From: Ignavibacteria bacterium
Lineage (GTDB): Bacteria; Bacteroidota; Ignavibacteria; Tepidaquicellales; Tepidaquicellaceae
Direction: 5' to 3'
Length of the DNA stretch: 60,776 nt
Assembly (NCBI GenBank): GCA_028714695.1
Contig: JAQTLX010000019.1
Coordinates: 1-60,776 of the forward strand
Shown here: positions 1-8,670 of the stretch, one piece after another
How the letters are laid out: every line of letters begins with the position of its first letter
Numbering within the stretch: position 1 is the stretch's first letter
Notes under the pieces: generated by a model
Databases searched by the model: none
Told to the model about the DNA's origin: nothing
The model's input: the letters and a program-made list of their open reading frames with translations, nothing else
Made by a program: the position numbers and the translations under genes

Positions 1-185
1 ACTATTTCTATATCCCGCGGGAAAGAGCGGAAAAAAAGATAAGAAAAGAGCAGAGCCTTTCGCCACGGATTATCACGAATTACACGAATCAACCCAACCG
101 CTAATTATCGCGAATTATCACTAATTTCAGAGAAGAACTTTTTCTATATCACTCGGGAAAGCGAGGGAAGAATCGTAAGAACACT
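1..185 (-). repeat. Dispersed intergenic repeat, minus-orientation copy of the 18.2-19.3 kb repeat family
   Basis: This gene-free stretch contains ATCCCGCGGGAA at 12-23 and, around 55-100, short runs that on the minus strand read as repeated TCGTG(T)AAT-like words followed by GTGGCGAAAGGC. The same words make up the tandem array at 18188-19262, where they are on the plus strand. A second, weaker copy (ATCACTCGGGAAAGCG) lies near 149. It therefore looks like an isolated, inverted member of that family, placed beyond the 3' end of the aminopeptidase gene. No ORF or RNA gene is visible here. Confidence 0.6.
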
Positions 186-213
186 GAATCCGGAATCTGT
201 AAATACGCATATA

Positions 214-249
214 AAATAAAAAAAGCGAACCTTATATTGGTTCGCTTTT
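214..249 (-). terminator. Rho-independent terminator of the aminopeptidase gene
   Basis: AAAAGCGAACC (221-231) and GGTTCGCTTTT (239-249) form an 11-bp perfect stem with a 7-nt loop. Read on the minus strand the stem is followed by a T-rich tract (TTTTTTTATTTTAT). It sits about 35 nt past the stop of the minus-strand M24 peptidase gene. Confidence 0.85.
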
Positions 250-284
250 ATTATCTCTGTCAATGTTTCCCTGCGATGTGTGTA

Positions 285-1577
285 TTACTTTGAATTCATT
301 ATTGATTCAATTTCATCCGCCTCAAGCGGTATATTTCTCATCAGGTCAAAATTACCTTTTTCTTTTACGACGATATTATTTTCCAGTCTTATACCTATTC
401 CTTCTTCGAGAATATATATTCCCGGTTCAACCGTGAATACCATTCCCGGTTTAAACGGTTCGTGGAAATATCCTACGTCGTGCACGTCAATACCTAGAAA
501 ATGCGAAACGCCGTGCATGAAATATTTCTTGTATGCCGGCCAGTTCGGGTCCTGTTTCTTAATATCGCTCATCGTCAACAGTTTCAGTTTGATGAGTTCT
601 TTTTCTATATTCTCTTCGCATTCTCTCTGCAGGTCTTTCCATATTGTGCCTTTTACTACAGATTGAATTGTCGATTTCATTACGCTGTGCACCGCGTTAT
701 AAACTGCTTTTTGTCTCTTTGTAAACTTGCCGTTTACAGGAATTGTTCTTGTCATATCGGCATTGTAATACTTGAATCCCGCGCCTGTATCCATTAATAG
801 CATGTCGCCGTCCTTACATGGTTTGTCATTTTCCACATAATGCAGCACGCATGCGCTTTTCCCAGATGCGATTATCGGAGAATAGTCCGCGTAATCTCCG
901 CCGTTCTTCACGAATTCATACACGTATTCGGCTTCGACTTCATATTCCATCACTCCCGGTTTCACAAAATTCAGAACACGCCTGAATCCTTTTTCCGTAA
1001 GGTCGCATGCTTTCTGGAGGAGTTCGATTTCTATTGGCGATTTGATTGCTCTTAATCTGTTGATAATCGGAGCAAGCCTGTTGTAATTATGCAGAGGATA
1101 TTCTTCCTTGCACCATTTTATAAATCTTGCGGCTCTTGTTTCAACTTCTATTTCCGCGCGTTTGTGTTCGTTGGAATTCAGGTAAACATTATCCGCATCC
1201 GTAATAAGATTTCTGAAAATTCTCTGGAAGTCTGAAAGCCAGACAACATTTTCAATTCCCGTTTTCTCGGTTGCTTCAGCCTTGCTGAGTTTTTTGCCGT
1301 ACCAGACTGCGATTAAATCATTTGTCTCTCTTACGAAGAGCACTTCTTTAAAATTAGGGTCGGGTGAATCGGGAAATAAAATTAAAACTGTTTCTTCCTG
1401 GTCTACTCCGGTCAGCCAGTATAAATCACTGTTCGGTCTGTATTTCATCAATCCGTCGGAATTTGTAGGCATCATGTCATTCGCGATTACAATTGCAATT
1501 GAACCCGGCTTAAGTTGTTTTACAAGTTTCTTCCTGTTTTCAATAAAAAGTTTTTTGTCAATTGTAAAATTTTTCAT
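285..1577 (-). CDS. pepP: Xaa-Pro aminopeptidase (M24B family, aminopeptidase P)
   Basis: A 430-residue cytosolic metallopeptidase that would release the N-terminal residue from peptides with proline in second position. An N-terminal creatinase-like domain (about 1-170) is followed by the pita-bread catalytic domain. The five dinuclear-metal ligands of the family are all visible: Asp263 in MDTGAG, Asp274, His355 in MHGVSH, Glu384 in VEPGIY and Glu399 in GIRLEN. Length and motif spacing match the family. There is no signal peptide. It lies downstream of the SDR gene on the same strand with a 56-nt gap and ends in a clear hairpin terminator. Xaa-Pro dipeptidase activity is the main alternative. 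Confidence 0.9.
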   Translation of the reverse strand: MKNFTIDKKLFIENRKKLVKQLKPGSIAIVIANDMMPTNSDGLMKYRPNSDLYWLTGVDQEETVLILFPDSPDPNFKEVLFVRETNDLIAVWYGKKLSKAEATEKTGIENVVWLSDFQRIFRNLITDADNVYLNSNEHKRAEIEVETRAARFIKWCKEEYPLHNYNRLAPIINRLRAIKSPIEIELLQKACDLTEKGFRRVLNFVKPGVMEYEVEAEYVYEFVKNGGDYADYSPIIASGKSACVLHYVENDKPCKDGDMLLMDTGAGFKYYNADMTRTIPVNGKFTKRQKAVYNAVHSVMKSTIQSVVKGTIWKDLQRECEENIEKELIKLKLLTMSDIKKQDPNWPAYKKYFMHGVSHFLGIDVHDVGYFHEPFKPGMVFTVEPGIYILEEGIGIRLENNIVVKEKGNFDLMRNIPLEADEIESIMNSK

Positions 1578-1633
1578 GTTGGTTCTTTAATTATTTATAT
1601 AAAGATATAGTGTTTATATTAAATAATCTACAA

Positions 1634-2338
1634 TTAAAAATCGATTTCTTTCATATCACGAATGAACTTGCCCGTAATCTCGAGAGGCGCTTCCGCCGCC
1701 AACCATACGATAGTTTCGGCGCCTTTTTCAACCGGTCTTTCGGCATTCTTTCCTCCCATGTCCGTTCTCACCCATCCCGGACATACTGAATTCACGACAA
1801 TCCCTTTATCTTTGAGGGCTGCGGACAGTTTTAACGTAACTGCATTCAGTGCGGTCTTTGATATGCTGTATGCCGACGCATAATCGGATGCATGACCGCT
1901 GATTTTTCCAAGACTGCTTGATACATTAATTATGCGTCCGCCTTTTTTCATCAGCGGTAAAAATGTTTGTGCTGTGAATAAAGGTCCGAGAGTATTGGTA
2001 TTAATAATGTTGTGCATTACGGCGGGAGTAGTGTCAAGCAATCCCGATGAAGTCGGCATTATACCCGCATTGTTTATCAGAACATCCAGATGTTCAATGC
2101 TTTTTGAAAGCACTTCATATGCAATTCTGATTGTTGAAATTTCCGTCACATCCATTTGTATGAACTTGCAGTCCATACCTTTTCTTTTAAGTTTCATTAC
2201 CGCTGTTTCTCCATTGCCCTTATTTCTTGCAGTGAGAAAAACTTCGAAACCCATCGCCCCGAGTTGTTTTGCGGTCTCGAATCCAATGCCTTTATTGGCT
2301 CCGGTAATTAAAACTGTCTTTTTGTTTTTTTCTGTCAT
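1634..2338 (-). CDS. Short-chain dehydrogenase/reductase (classical SDR)
   Basis: A 234-residue NAD(P)-dependent oxidoreductase with a Rossmann fold. The cofactor motif TGANKGIG (12-19), the structural NNAG motif (89-92), a catalytic Ser at about 140 and the YxxxK pair Tyr157/Lys161 (YSISK) are all present, so it should be active. The family is too broad to name the substrate; the sequence resembles carbonyl-reductase-like SDRs, which is only a resemblance. It is divergent from murB across a 92-bp AT-rich gap that probably carries both promoters, and it may be cotranscribed with the downstream aminopeptidase. Confidence 0.85.
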   Translation of the reverse strand: MTEKNKKTVLITGANKGIGFETAKQLGAMGFEVFLTARNKGNGETAVMKLKRKGMDCKFIQMDVTEISTIRIAYEVLSKSIEHLDVLINNAGIMPTSSGLLDTTPAVMHNIINTNTLGPLFTAQTFLPLMKKGGRIINVSSSLGKISGHASDYASAYSISKTALNAVTLKLSAALKDKGIVVNSVCPGWVRTDMGGKNAERPVEKGAETIVWLAAEAPLEITGKFIRDMKEIDF

Positions 2339-2430
2339 TTATTTAATGATTTTTCAAAATATTGATTTTACAAGCAACTATTGATATATTAAATAAATAT
2401 TACGATATATAAAACAAATAATCAGCATAG

Positions 2431-3483
2431 ATGTTACAATTTTCAGAGAGGGTTTTATCAGGTCAGACTACGATTAAATTAGGCGGTCCGGCAAAAAATT
2501 TTATCGAATGCAAAAGCGAAGATGAAATTATCGAAGTACTTCTGCATGCTTCGGAAAACAATTTAAATGTTTTTGTCCTCGGCGGAGGAAGCAATGTCAT
2601 CTTTGATGATGGAGGTTATGAAGGTATAATTCTGAAAACAGGATTGAAAGGAATTGACTTCAGCGGTGATACCGTAAGCGTAAAAGCGGGAGAAGACTGG
2701 GATGAATTTGTAAAGTTAACCGTTGATAACGATTATGCGGGTCTTGAATGCCTTTCCGGTATTCCGGGAACCACGGGCGCAACACCTATACAAAATGTCG
2801 GCGCATACGGACAGGAAGTCGGAAACGTGATTACGCTTGTAAAAGCAATTGACAGGCAGACGCTTAAAAAAGTAACTTTTACAAATGAAGACTGCGAATT
2901 CTCATACAGAAAAAGCAGATTTAAAAAACGTGAAACTGACAGGTATGTTATAACCGAAGTTATATTTGAATTAAAACAATCAGGAGAGCCGGAAATAAAA
3001 TATCCTGAACTCGAAAAATATATAGGAACTTATGTTGACCTTAAATCATTAAATAGTAGTAACGATAGGTTATTGGCAGTAAGAGATGCTGTATTAAAGA
3101 TTAGACGCAATAAATCAATGATTTACGATGAAAACGATGCCGATTCACATTCATGCGGGTCATTTTACACGAATCCTGTCTTAAATCGTGAAGATTTCAA
3201 TAAATTTATGGGTATTTGCACCGAAAAATCGTTAAAACCTCCTTATTTTAAGGAAGGAAAGAATTTTAAAATTTCCGCCGCATGGCTCATTGAAAATGCA
3301 GGCTTTAAAAAAGGATATACGATTAACGGAATGGGGATTTCTAACAAACATACTCTTGCTCTCGTAAATAGAGGAGGAACAACAAAGGATTTAATGCACT
3401 TATCAAATCTTATAATATCGGGTGTTTTTGACGTTTTCGGCATAAGACCGGAAATGGAACCAATTCTTGCTGCCTATCGATAA
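2431..3483 (+). CDS. murB: UDP-N-acetylenolpyruvoylglucosamine reductase (type I MurB)
   Basis: Catalyses the NADPH- and FAD-dependent reduction of enolpyruvyl-UDP-GlcNAc to UDP-MurNAc, the second committed step of peptidoglycan synthesis, in the cytosol. The FAD-binding GGGSN (51-55) and SGIPGTTGATP (109-119) motifs, Tyr159-Arg160 (SYRKS), the proton-donor Ser244 in CGSFYTNP and the C-terminal Glu341/343 (RPEMEP) are visible. The Tyr-containing loop and C-terminal domain make it the E. coli-like type I enzyme; 350 residues is normal. Starts at ATG 2431. First gene of a long plus-strand run; other mur genes are not in the window. Confidence 0.95.
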   Translation: MLQFSERVLSGQTTIKLGGPAKNFIECKSEDEIIEVLLHASENNLNVFVLGGGSNVIFDDGGYEGIILKTGLKGIDFSGDTVSVKAGEDWDEFVKLTVDNDYAGLECLSGIPGTTGATPIQNVGAYGQEVGNVITLVKAIDRQTLKKVTFTNEDCEFSYRKSRFKKRETDRYVITEVIFELKQSGEPEIKYPELEKYIGTYVDLKSLNSSNDRLLAVRDAVLKIRRNKSMIYDENDADSHSCGSFYTNPVLNREDFNKFMGICTEKSLKPPYFKEGKNFKISAAWLIENAGFKKGYTINGMGISNKHTLALVNRGGTTKDLMHLSNLIISGVFDVFGIRPEMEPILAAYR

Positions 3484-3531
3484 ACTCTTTTTTTACATTA
3501 TTTTTGCATATTTAAATCTCTAAATTTATTG

Positions 3532-4875
3532 ATGAAGAGCGTTGCTTTGCATACTCTCGGTTGTAAACTGAATTACAGTGAAACGTCTACTCTTGCCAAA
3601 CAATTTGAGGCAAAAGGCATGAAACTGGGTAAATACGGCGAGAAAACCGATGTATTTGTACTTAATACTTGTTCCGTTACCGATAATGCCGATAAAGAAT
3701 GCAGGCAGATTATCAGAAGCGTGTTAAGAAAAAATCCCGATACTTACGTAATCGTAACGGGGTGCTATGCTCAGTTACAGCCCGGTGAAATTGCCGGAAT
3801 TGACGGCGTGGATTTGATTCTCGGTTCGAGGGAAAAACTAAGGCTCTTCGATTATCTCGAAAATTACGACCTTGAAACTCCATCGTGTGTTTTCAAGGAG
3901 CCGGAATCCAGAATTTTTGTATCCGGATTAGGCGACGTGAACACTGAAATATCGGAAGCGTTTTCAGCGGATAACGATTCGAGAACAAGAGCGTTTCTGA
4001 AAATACAGGACGGCTGCGATTATAACTGTACTTTCTGTACTATACCTCTTGCTCGCGGCGTTTCAAGAAGTCTTCCGCTTAATACTGTACTCGATAACGC
4101 CGAAAAAATTATCGACGCGGGTTACAAAGAGATTATTCTTACGGGAGTGAATACCGGAGATTACAGGTTCTTTGACAATGAAACGGGGAAAACAAACAGA
4201 CTTATAGATGTTCTTTACGGTCTGGATAAAACTAAAATCGAACGCGTAAGAATTAGTTCAATTGAACCGAATCTGCTTACCGGCGAAGTGATTCAACTCG
4301 TAAAGTCATCCGAAAAATTCTGCAAGCACTTCCACATTCCGCTCCAGAGCGGCGATTCGGAGGTTCTGAGACTAATGAAAAGACGTTATAATCTGAATAT
4401 GTACAGAGGTCTGATTGAAAAACTTAATGCTGAACTTCCGGATGCCGGAATAGGCGTCGATGTAATAATCGGCTTTCCAGGTGAAAGCGGCGAATATTTC
4501 GAAAACACACTTTCGTTTCTTGACAGTCTTAATATAAGTTACCTGCACGTATTCAATTATTCGGAAAGAAAGAATACTCCCGCTTCGGGTTATGCAGGCA
4601 AAGTCGATGTGAATAAAAGAAAACATCGAAGCGAAATATTAAGAAATCTTTCGAAGAAGAAAAAATTTGATTTTTATTCGAAGTATATAGGCACGACACA
4701 AAAAGTGCTGTTTGAATCAAGCGTTTCTAAGGATAACGGAAAAGAATATATTGAAGGATGGACCACGAATTATATAAGAGTAAAGATCGATAATGACGTC
4801 AGGCTTCAGAACAAAATCTCGGAAGTGAAGTTAAACATATTAAACGGAATAGAACCCGTCCAAGGTTCTTTGTAA
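3532..4875 (+). CDS. mtaB: tRNA t6A37 methylthiotransferase MtaB
   Basis: A radical-SAM enzyme that converts t6A37 to ms2t6A37 in ANN-decoding tRNAs. The N-terminal MTTase domain has three cluster cysteines (Cys11 in TLGCKLNY, Cys47 in LNTCSVT, Cys78 in VTGCYAQ). The radical-SAM motif CDYNCTFC supplies Cys162, Cys166 and Cys169, and a TRAM-like tail follows. TLGCKLNYSE is characteristic of MtaB rather than MiaB or RimO. An in-frame TTG precedes the ATG at 3532; I chose the ATG, giving 447 residues. The 48-nt gap to murB is AT-rich with no obvious terminator. Confidence 0.92.
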   Translation: MKSVALHTLGCKLNYSETSTLAKQFEAKGMKLGKYGEKTDVFVLNTCSVTDNADKECRQIIRSVLRKNPDTYVIVTGCYAQLQPGEIAGIDGVDLILGSREKLRLFDYLENYDLETPSCVFKEPESRIFVSGLGDVNTEISEAFSADNDSRTRAFLKIQDGCDYNCTFCTIPLARGVSRSLPLNTVLDNAEKIIDAGYKEIILTGVNTGDYRFFDNETGKTNRLIDVLYGLDKTKIERVRISSIEPNLLTGEVIQLVKSSEKFCKHFHIPLQSGDSEVLRLMKRRYNLNMYRGLIEKLNAELPDAGIGVDVIIGFPGESGEYFENTLSFLDSLNISYLHVFNYSERKNTPASGYAGKVDVNKRKHRSEILRNLSKKKKFDFYSKYIGTTQKVLFESSVSKDNGKEYIEGWTTNYIRVKIDNDVRLQNKISEVKLNILNGIEPVQGSL

Positions 4876-4902
4876 CAGGCGGGATAAACTTAAATAATCA
4901 AA

Positions 4903-5394
4903 ATGAAACTGTTTTTAATCAGACATGCCGAAGCAATAGATTACGAAACCGAATCTGTCAGGAATGATGAGCACAGATACATCACACCCAAAGGCAGGAA
5001 GGTTTCATCTGCCGTCTTCAGGGCATTGAAGGATTATTTTGTCGATCTTGACAAAATATTTACAAGCCCTTTAATCAGAGCAGTACAGACTGCCGAAGTA
5101 CTTGCAATCTCTTCCAAGTACAAGCATGATGTGGAAATTGTGAATGAACTTTTGATTAATTCCAGTACGTCCAGGGTGTCTCAGTTGCTGAAGAGGAATA
5201 CGGTTTTTAATACAGTCGCATTGATCGGTCATGAGCCGATGATGTCTTCGCTGGTAACGGGTTTATCCGACAGGAAAAATCTTAATTTTCAGTTTAAAAA
5301 ATCAGGTGTTTGTTTTATTGATTACGATCCCGAAAAGGAAGCGGGTGTATTCAACTGGTATTTTAGTCCAAAAACATCGGAATTTATTAAGTAG
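4903..5394 (+). CDS. SixA-like histidine phosphatase
   Basis: A 163-residue phosphatase of the histidine-acid (RHG) superfamily. The catalytic LIRHAEA motif gives Arg7-His8; TSPLIRAVQTAE supplies Arg59, and the second catalytic His is His110 in IGHEPMM. The compact length and LIRHA(E/D)A start match SixA, which dephosphorylates phosphohistidine on HPt domains or the nitrogen PTS. No HPt or PTS gene is nearby, so the partner is unknown. The start lies 27 nt after mtaB and the stop 9 nt before the ABC ATPase, so cotranscription is likely. Confidence 0.8.
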   Translation: MKLFLIRHAEAIDYETESVRNDEHRYITPKGRKVSSAVFRALKDYFVDLDKIFTSPLIRAVQTAEVLAISSKYKHDVEIVNELLINSSTSRVSQLLKRNTVFNTVALIGHEPMMSSLVTGLSDRKNLNFQFKKSGVCFIDYDPEKEAGVFNWYFSPKTSEFIK

Positions 5395-5403
5395 TATATT
5401 TAA

Positions 5404-6219
5404 ATGAGCGGTCCATTGATAAGTCTTGAGTCCGTGAGTTTTTCTTACGGAAAAAACGAATATGCCCTTAAGGATATTTCTTTAAGCATTGAAGCGGGAG
5501 AAATATATTCGATTATAGGCAGGAACGGCTCGGGAAAATCAACCCTCGTTAAAATAATTTCCGGCGTGTTTTTCATGTACGACGGAATTCTGAAGTATTC
5601 GGGAAAACCAATCTTTGATTACGACAGAAAATTTCTTGCAAGACAGATTGCCTATGTTCCGCAGGAAAATGCCGTAACTGACTTTAACCTCACGGTTTCC
5701 GACCTGCTTTTTTTCGGACGATATGCTTACAAAGGATTTGCCGAATTCAAAAATACGGGGGCGGATATCAAGGTAGTGAATGAATCTCTTTCAATGCTCG
5801 GCATTGACGGATTCAGGAATAAAAAACTTGGCGGCCTTTCGGGCGGAGAAAGACAGAAGGTTTTTCTTGCGCTTGCCCTCGTTCAACTCGATATTACGTC
5901 GGAATTGGACGGAAAAGTGCTTATTGTGGATGAACCGCTCACTTTTCTTGACGTAAATTATCAGTTTGAAATATTTAATGTTTTAACTAAATTGAATAAG
6001 AGGGGACTGACCGTGCTGGCGGTTACCCACGATTTGAATATTGCAATGAAGTACTCCGGGAGAACTTTGCTTTTCGATAACGGCATTCTCGTAAAATCCG
6101 GGATAACAAGCGATATTATCACAGAGGAATCCCTGAGCAAATATTTTATGATTAATTCTCAGATTGTGAATTTTGAAAATGATTTCCACATTAATTTTAT
6201 TCCGAATTCAAAAATATAA
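5404..6219 (+). CDS. ABC transporter ATP-binding protein, iron-chelate/cobalamin type
   Basis: A 271-residue ABC ATPase. Walker A GRNGSGKST (39-47), Q-loop in VPQENA, signature LSGGE (145-149), Walker B with DEP (176-178) and H-loop His209 are all intact. The layout resembles FecE/BtuD-like importers of ferric siderophores or cobamides (Gly-rich Walker A, about 30 residues of Q-loop region ending in FFGRYAY). No permease or binding protein is adjacent, which is unusual for this class; permeases may lie elsewhere. It is 4 nt upstream of the crotonase gene. Substrate is inferred only from family resemblance. Confidence 0.8.
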   Translation: MSGPLISLESVSFSYGKNEYALKDISLSIEAGEIYSIIGRNGSGKSTLVKIISGVFFMYDGILKYSGKPIFDYDRKFLARQIAYVPQENAVTDFNLTVSDLLFFGRYAYKGFAEFKNTGADIKVVNESLSMLGIDGFRNKKLGGLSGGERQKVFLALALVQLDITSELDGKVLIVDEPLTFLDVNYQFEIFNVLTKLNKRGLTVLAVTHDLNIAMKYSGRTLLFDNGILVKSGITSDIITEESLSKYFMINSQIVNFENDFHINFIPNSKI

Positions 6220-6223
6220 ATAA

Positions 6224-6988
6224 ATGGGAAACAGCAAGATAATCGTTGAAGAAAAAGGAATGACCGGTAGAATAACACTTAACCGTCCCGATAAGAGAAA
6301 TTCTCTCGATGATGAGATGATTTCCGAAATCACCGCGGCGATTAAAAGTTATTCAGAAAACGATTCGATAAAATCTATTATAATTACCGGCGCCGGCGGA
6401 AATTTCTGCTCGGGACTTTTTCTTGAATATCTTAATAAGATACAGGCATTCGATGTGCTTGAAAACAAGAAGGATTCTACGAATTACAAGGACCTGCTCA
6501 TGTCCATTTATACATGCCCTAAGCCAACGATTGCCATGGTTGACGGTTATGCCCTCGCGGGCGGCTGCGGTGTCGCAAGCGCATGCGATTTGATAGTCGC
6601 TTCTGATAAAGCACAGTTCGGATATACGGAAGTGAGAATCGGTTTCATTCCTGCAATCGTAATGATTTTTTTGCTGAAGCGCGTAAGCGAAACACACGCG
6701 AAAGACCTGCTGCTTACGTCGAAATTTATAAACGGAACCGAAGCGTGCGAAATAGGTCTTGTCAATTACGTTCTTGATTCTTCCGTGCTTGAAAGTTTCA
6801 CCGAAAAACTCTGTGAAAATCTCAACAAACTTCCTTCAAGTTCGGTGATGCTTACAAAAGAAATGTTCAGAAACGTTTCTTCAATGGGTTTTGAGGCCGC
6901 TCTTCAGTATGCAGTCGATATGAACACGCTTACAAGAATGACTGCGGACTGCAAGAACGGAATAAAGAAATTCTTAACTAAAGAATAA
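6224..6988 (+). CDS. Enoyl-CoA hydratase/isomerase (crotonase) family protein, LiuC-like
   Basis: A 254-residue crotonase. The oxyanion-hole segments GAGGNFCSG and GGCGVASACD are present, and TEVRIGFIPAI carries the second conserved Glu. In canonical enoyl-CoA hydratase the first catalytic Glu lies in the GGGCELA stretch; here that position reads GGCGVA, so only one of the two glutamates is kept. The TEVRIGFIPA signature is shared with methylglutaconyl-CoA hydratases of leucine breakdown, the likeliest role. No other leucine or beta-oxidation gene is adjacent, so the pathway is inference. ATG at 6224, four bases after the ABC ATPase stop. Confidence 0.8.
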   Translation: MGNSKIIVEEKGMTGRITLNRPDKRNSLDDEMISEITAAIKSYSENDSIKSIIITGAGGNFCSGLFLEYLNKIQAFDVLENKKDSTNYKDLLMSIYTCPKPTIAMVDGYALAGGCGVASACDLIVASDKAQFGYTEVRIGFIPAIVMIFLLKRVSETHAKDLLLTSKFINGTEACEIGLVNYVLDSSVLESFTEKLCENLNKLPSSSVMLTKEMFRNVSSMGFEAALQYAVDMNTLTRMTADCKNGIKKFLTKE

Positions 6989-7038
6989 TACATACGTATA
7001 TAAAAAACAGATAATTTTCATAAATTAAAAAATTGGAA

Positions 7039-8106
7039 ATGACAGACGAAAAAAAGTATAAAGAGTTGCAATATCTCGACAGGAACGAATCGCAGTACGG
7101 TCCGAGCCCGAAGTGTTATGATTTTTTGAAAACTGTGACAATCGACGAATTATCATGTTACTCGAGGGATTTTTCAAAAGGAATCAAATCGAGCCTCTCA
7201 AAATTAATAGCAGACGAATTTAATCTTCCCGAAAGACAGGTAGTCCTTTCTTACGGCAGCGAAGATTTACTGAAACAAATAATACATTATTATCTCGACA
7301 GGAAAGAAAAAATTCTGATTCCGAAAGAAGCGTGGTGGTATTACAAAAAGGTCGCTTATGAAGTAGGCGGTTTCAACGTAGAATATCCTATGGTCAGGAA
7401 AAAAGAAAACGGCGTTGACACTTTTGCTTACGACGTAGACAAGATGATAGAAATTTACGACAGGGAAAAACCGAGAATTGTCCTGATAGCATCGCCTAAC
7501 AATCCGACAGGCAACAGAATTTCAAAAACCGACCTGCACAGATTCCTAGATGCATGCAGGGGCGCGCTCGTTATGATAGATGAAGCGTATTGGGGTTTCG
7601 GCTCTAAAGAGAACGATTACGTGAAACCGTTTCTGGATGAATTTCCTAATCTTGTGATTTGCAGGACTTTCTCCAAATATTACGGTCTTGCGGGTTGCCG
7701 CATCGGATACGCGTTTACGGGAAAAAATCTCGAAGAACTTATGAACTTTACTGTAAGATACCTCGGCTATAACAGGCTCTCGGAAAAACTTGCGGAAATC
7801 GCTTACAAAGACGATGAGTATTACACCGGAATCACGAAACTCATGCAGGAAGACAAGGAATATTTTTACAGGGAATTTTCGAAACTCAAAGGCTTTATTC
7901 CATATAAGTCATACGCGAACTTCATGCTCGTCGATATGCCTCTTGAAATCAGAAAAGATCTGAACAAGTTTCTTAAAGACAGAAACCTGTTGATTAAATT
8001 CCTTGACGAGGAAGCATTCAAAACCGAGGCAAGAATCACTCTCGGAACCAGGGAACAGAACCATTACCTGGTGGACTCTATTAAAGAATTTTTAGCAAAA
8101 AAATAA
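7039..8106 (+). CDS. HisC-like class I/II pyridoxal-phosphate aminotransferase
   Basis: A fold-type I PLP enzyme. LDRNESQYGPSP near the N-terminus mirrors the LDANENPYGPSP segment of histidinol-phosphate aminotransferase and threonine-phosphate decarboxylase. PNNPTG (153-158), the cofactor Asp181 in IDEAYWGF and the Schiff-base Lys213 in TFSKYYGLAG are present. A TTG two codons upstream (7033) is possible; I chose ATG 7039, giving 355 residues. No other his or cob gene is nearby, so HisC, CobD or another substrate cannot be separated. The stop overlaps the next start as TAATG, indicating translational coupling to the DUF192 gene. Confidence 0.78.
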   Translation: MTDEKKYKELQYLDRNESQYGPSPKCYDFLKTVTIDELSCYSRDFSKGIKSSLSKLIADEFNLPERQVVLSYGSEDLLKQIIHYYLDRKEKILIPKEAWWYYKKVAYEVGGFNVEYPMVRKKENGVDTFAYDVDKMIEIYDREKPRIVLIASPNNPTGNRISKTDLHRFLDACRGALVMIDEAYWGFGSKENDYVKPFLDEFPNLVICRTFSKYYGLAGCRIGYAFTGKNLEELMNFTVRYLGYNRLSEKLAEIAYKDDEYYTGITKLMQEDKEYFYREFSKLKGFIPYKSYANFMLVDMPLEIRKDLNKFLKDRNLLIKFLDEEAFKTEARITLGTREQNHYLVDSIKEFLAKK

Positions 8107-8669
8107 TGGCAAATAAACAGGAACCAAAGAAGCCCAACTACGCACTCTATGCCCTAATTATTGTTGTGGTTGCGGTTGCCGGGTATTTTATATACACAAT
8201 GGTTGCAGACACAAAAAAACCCGAATTAAAAGTAAAAACGGAAACACAGGAAAAGAAAGAAGTCGCCGAACCCCAGTTTAAAAAACAGGGCGAACTTGAA
8301 TTCTTGAACGCAAAGAATAAAAAAGTGATTAAGAAAATCGATATCGAGGTCGCCGATAGGGACAGTTCGCGCGAAAAAGGACTTATGTACAGGAAGTCAA
8401 TGGATGAAGCAAGAGGTATGCTCTTTGTTTTTCCAATCTCTGAAGAACATTCTTTCTGGATGAAGAACACCGTTATTTCGCTCGACATTATTTTCATAAA
8501 TGAGAATAAGGAAATAGTTAAAATTCACAAGAGCACTACTCCGTATTCGACGAAATCGCTTCCGTCCGAAAAGAAATCCATGTACGTTGTTGAAACCGTT
8601 GCGGGGTTTACGGATAAGTACGGTATTAAAGAAGGCGATAAGATGGATTTTCAATTAACGAATAACTAA
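8106..8669 (+). CDS. DUF192 family membrane-anchored protein
   Basis: A 187-residue protein with one N-terminal membrane segment (about 13-35), a charged linker, then a DUF192 domain (about 65-185). Family hallmarks visible are EVADRDSSREKGLMYR, GMLFVFP, FWMKNTVISLDIIFI and a C-terminal VVETVAG. The DUF192 domain would face the periplasm or outside; its function is not established. The start ATG overlaps the aminotransferase stop (TAATG) and the stop lies 1 nt before ppk, so it is embedded in an operon. Confidence 0.85.
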   Translation: MANKQEPKKPNYALYALIIVVVAVAGYFIYTMVADTKKPELKVKTETQEKKEVAEPQFKKQGELEFLNAKNKKVIKKIDIEVADRDSSREKGLMYRKSMDEARGMLFVFPISEEHSFWMKNTVISLDIIFINENKEIVKIHKSTTPYSTKSLPSEKKSMYVVETVAGFTDKYGIKEGDKMDFQLTNN

Positions 8670-8670
8670 T

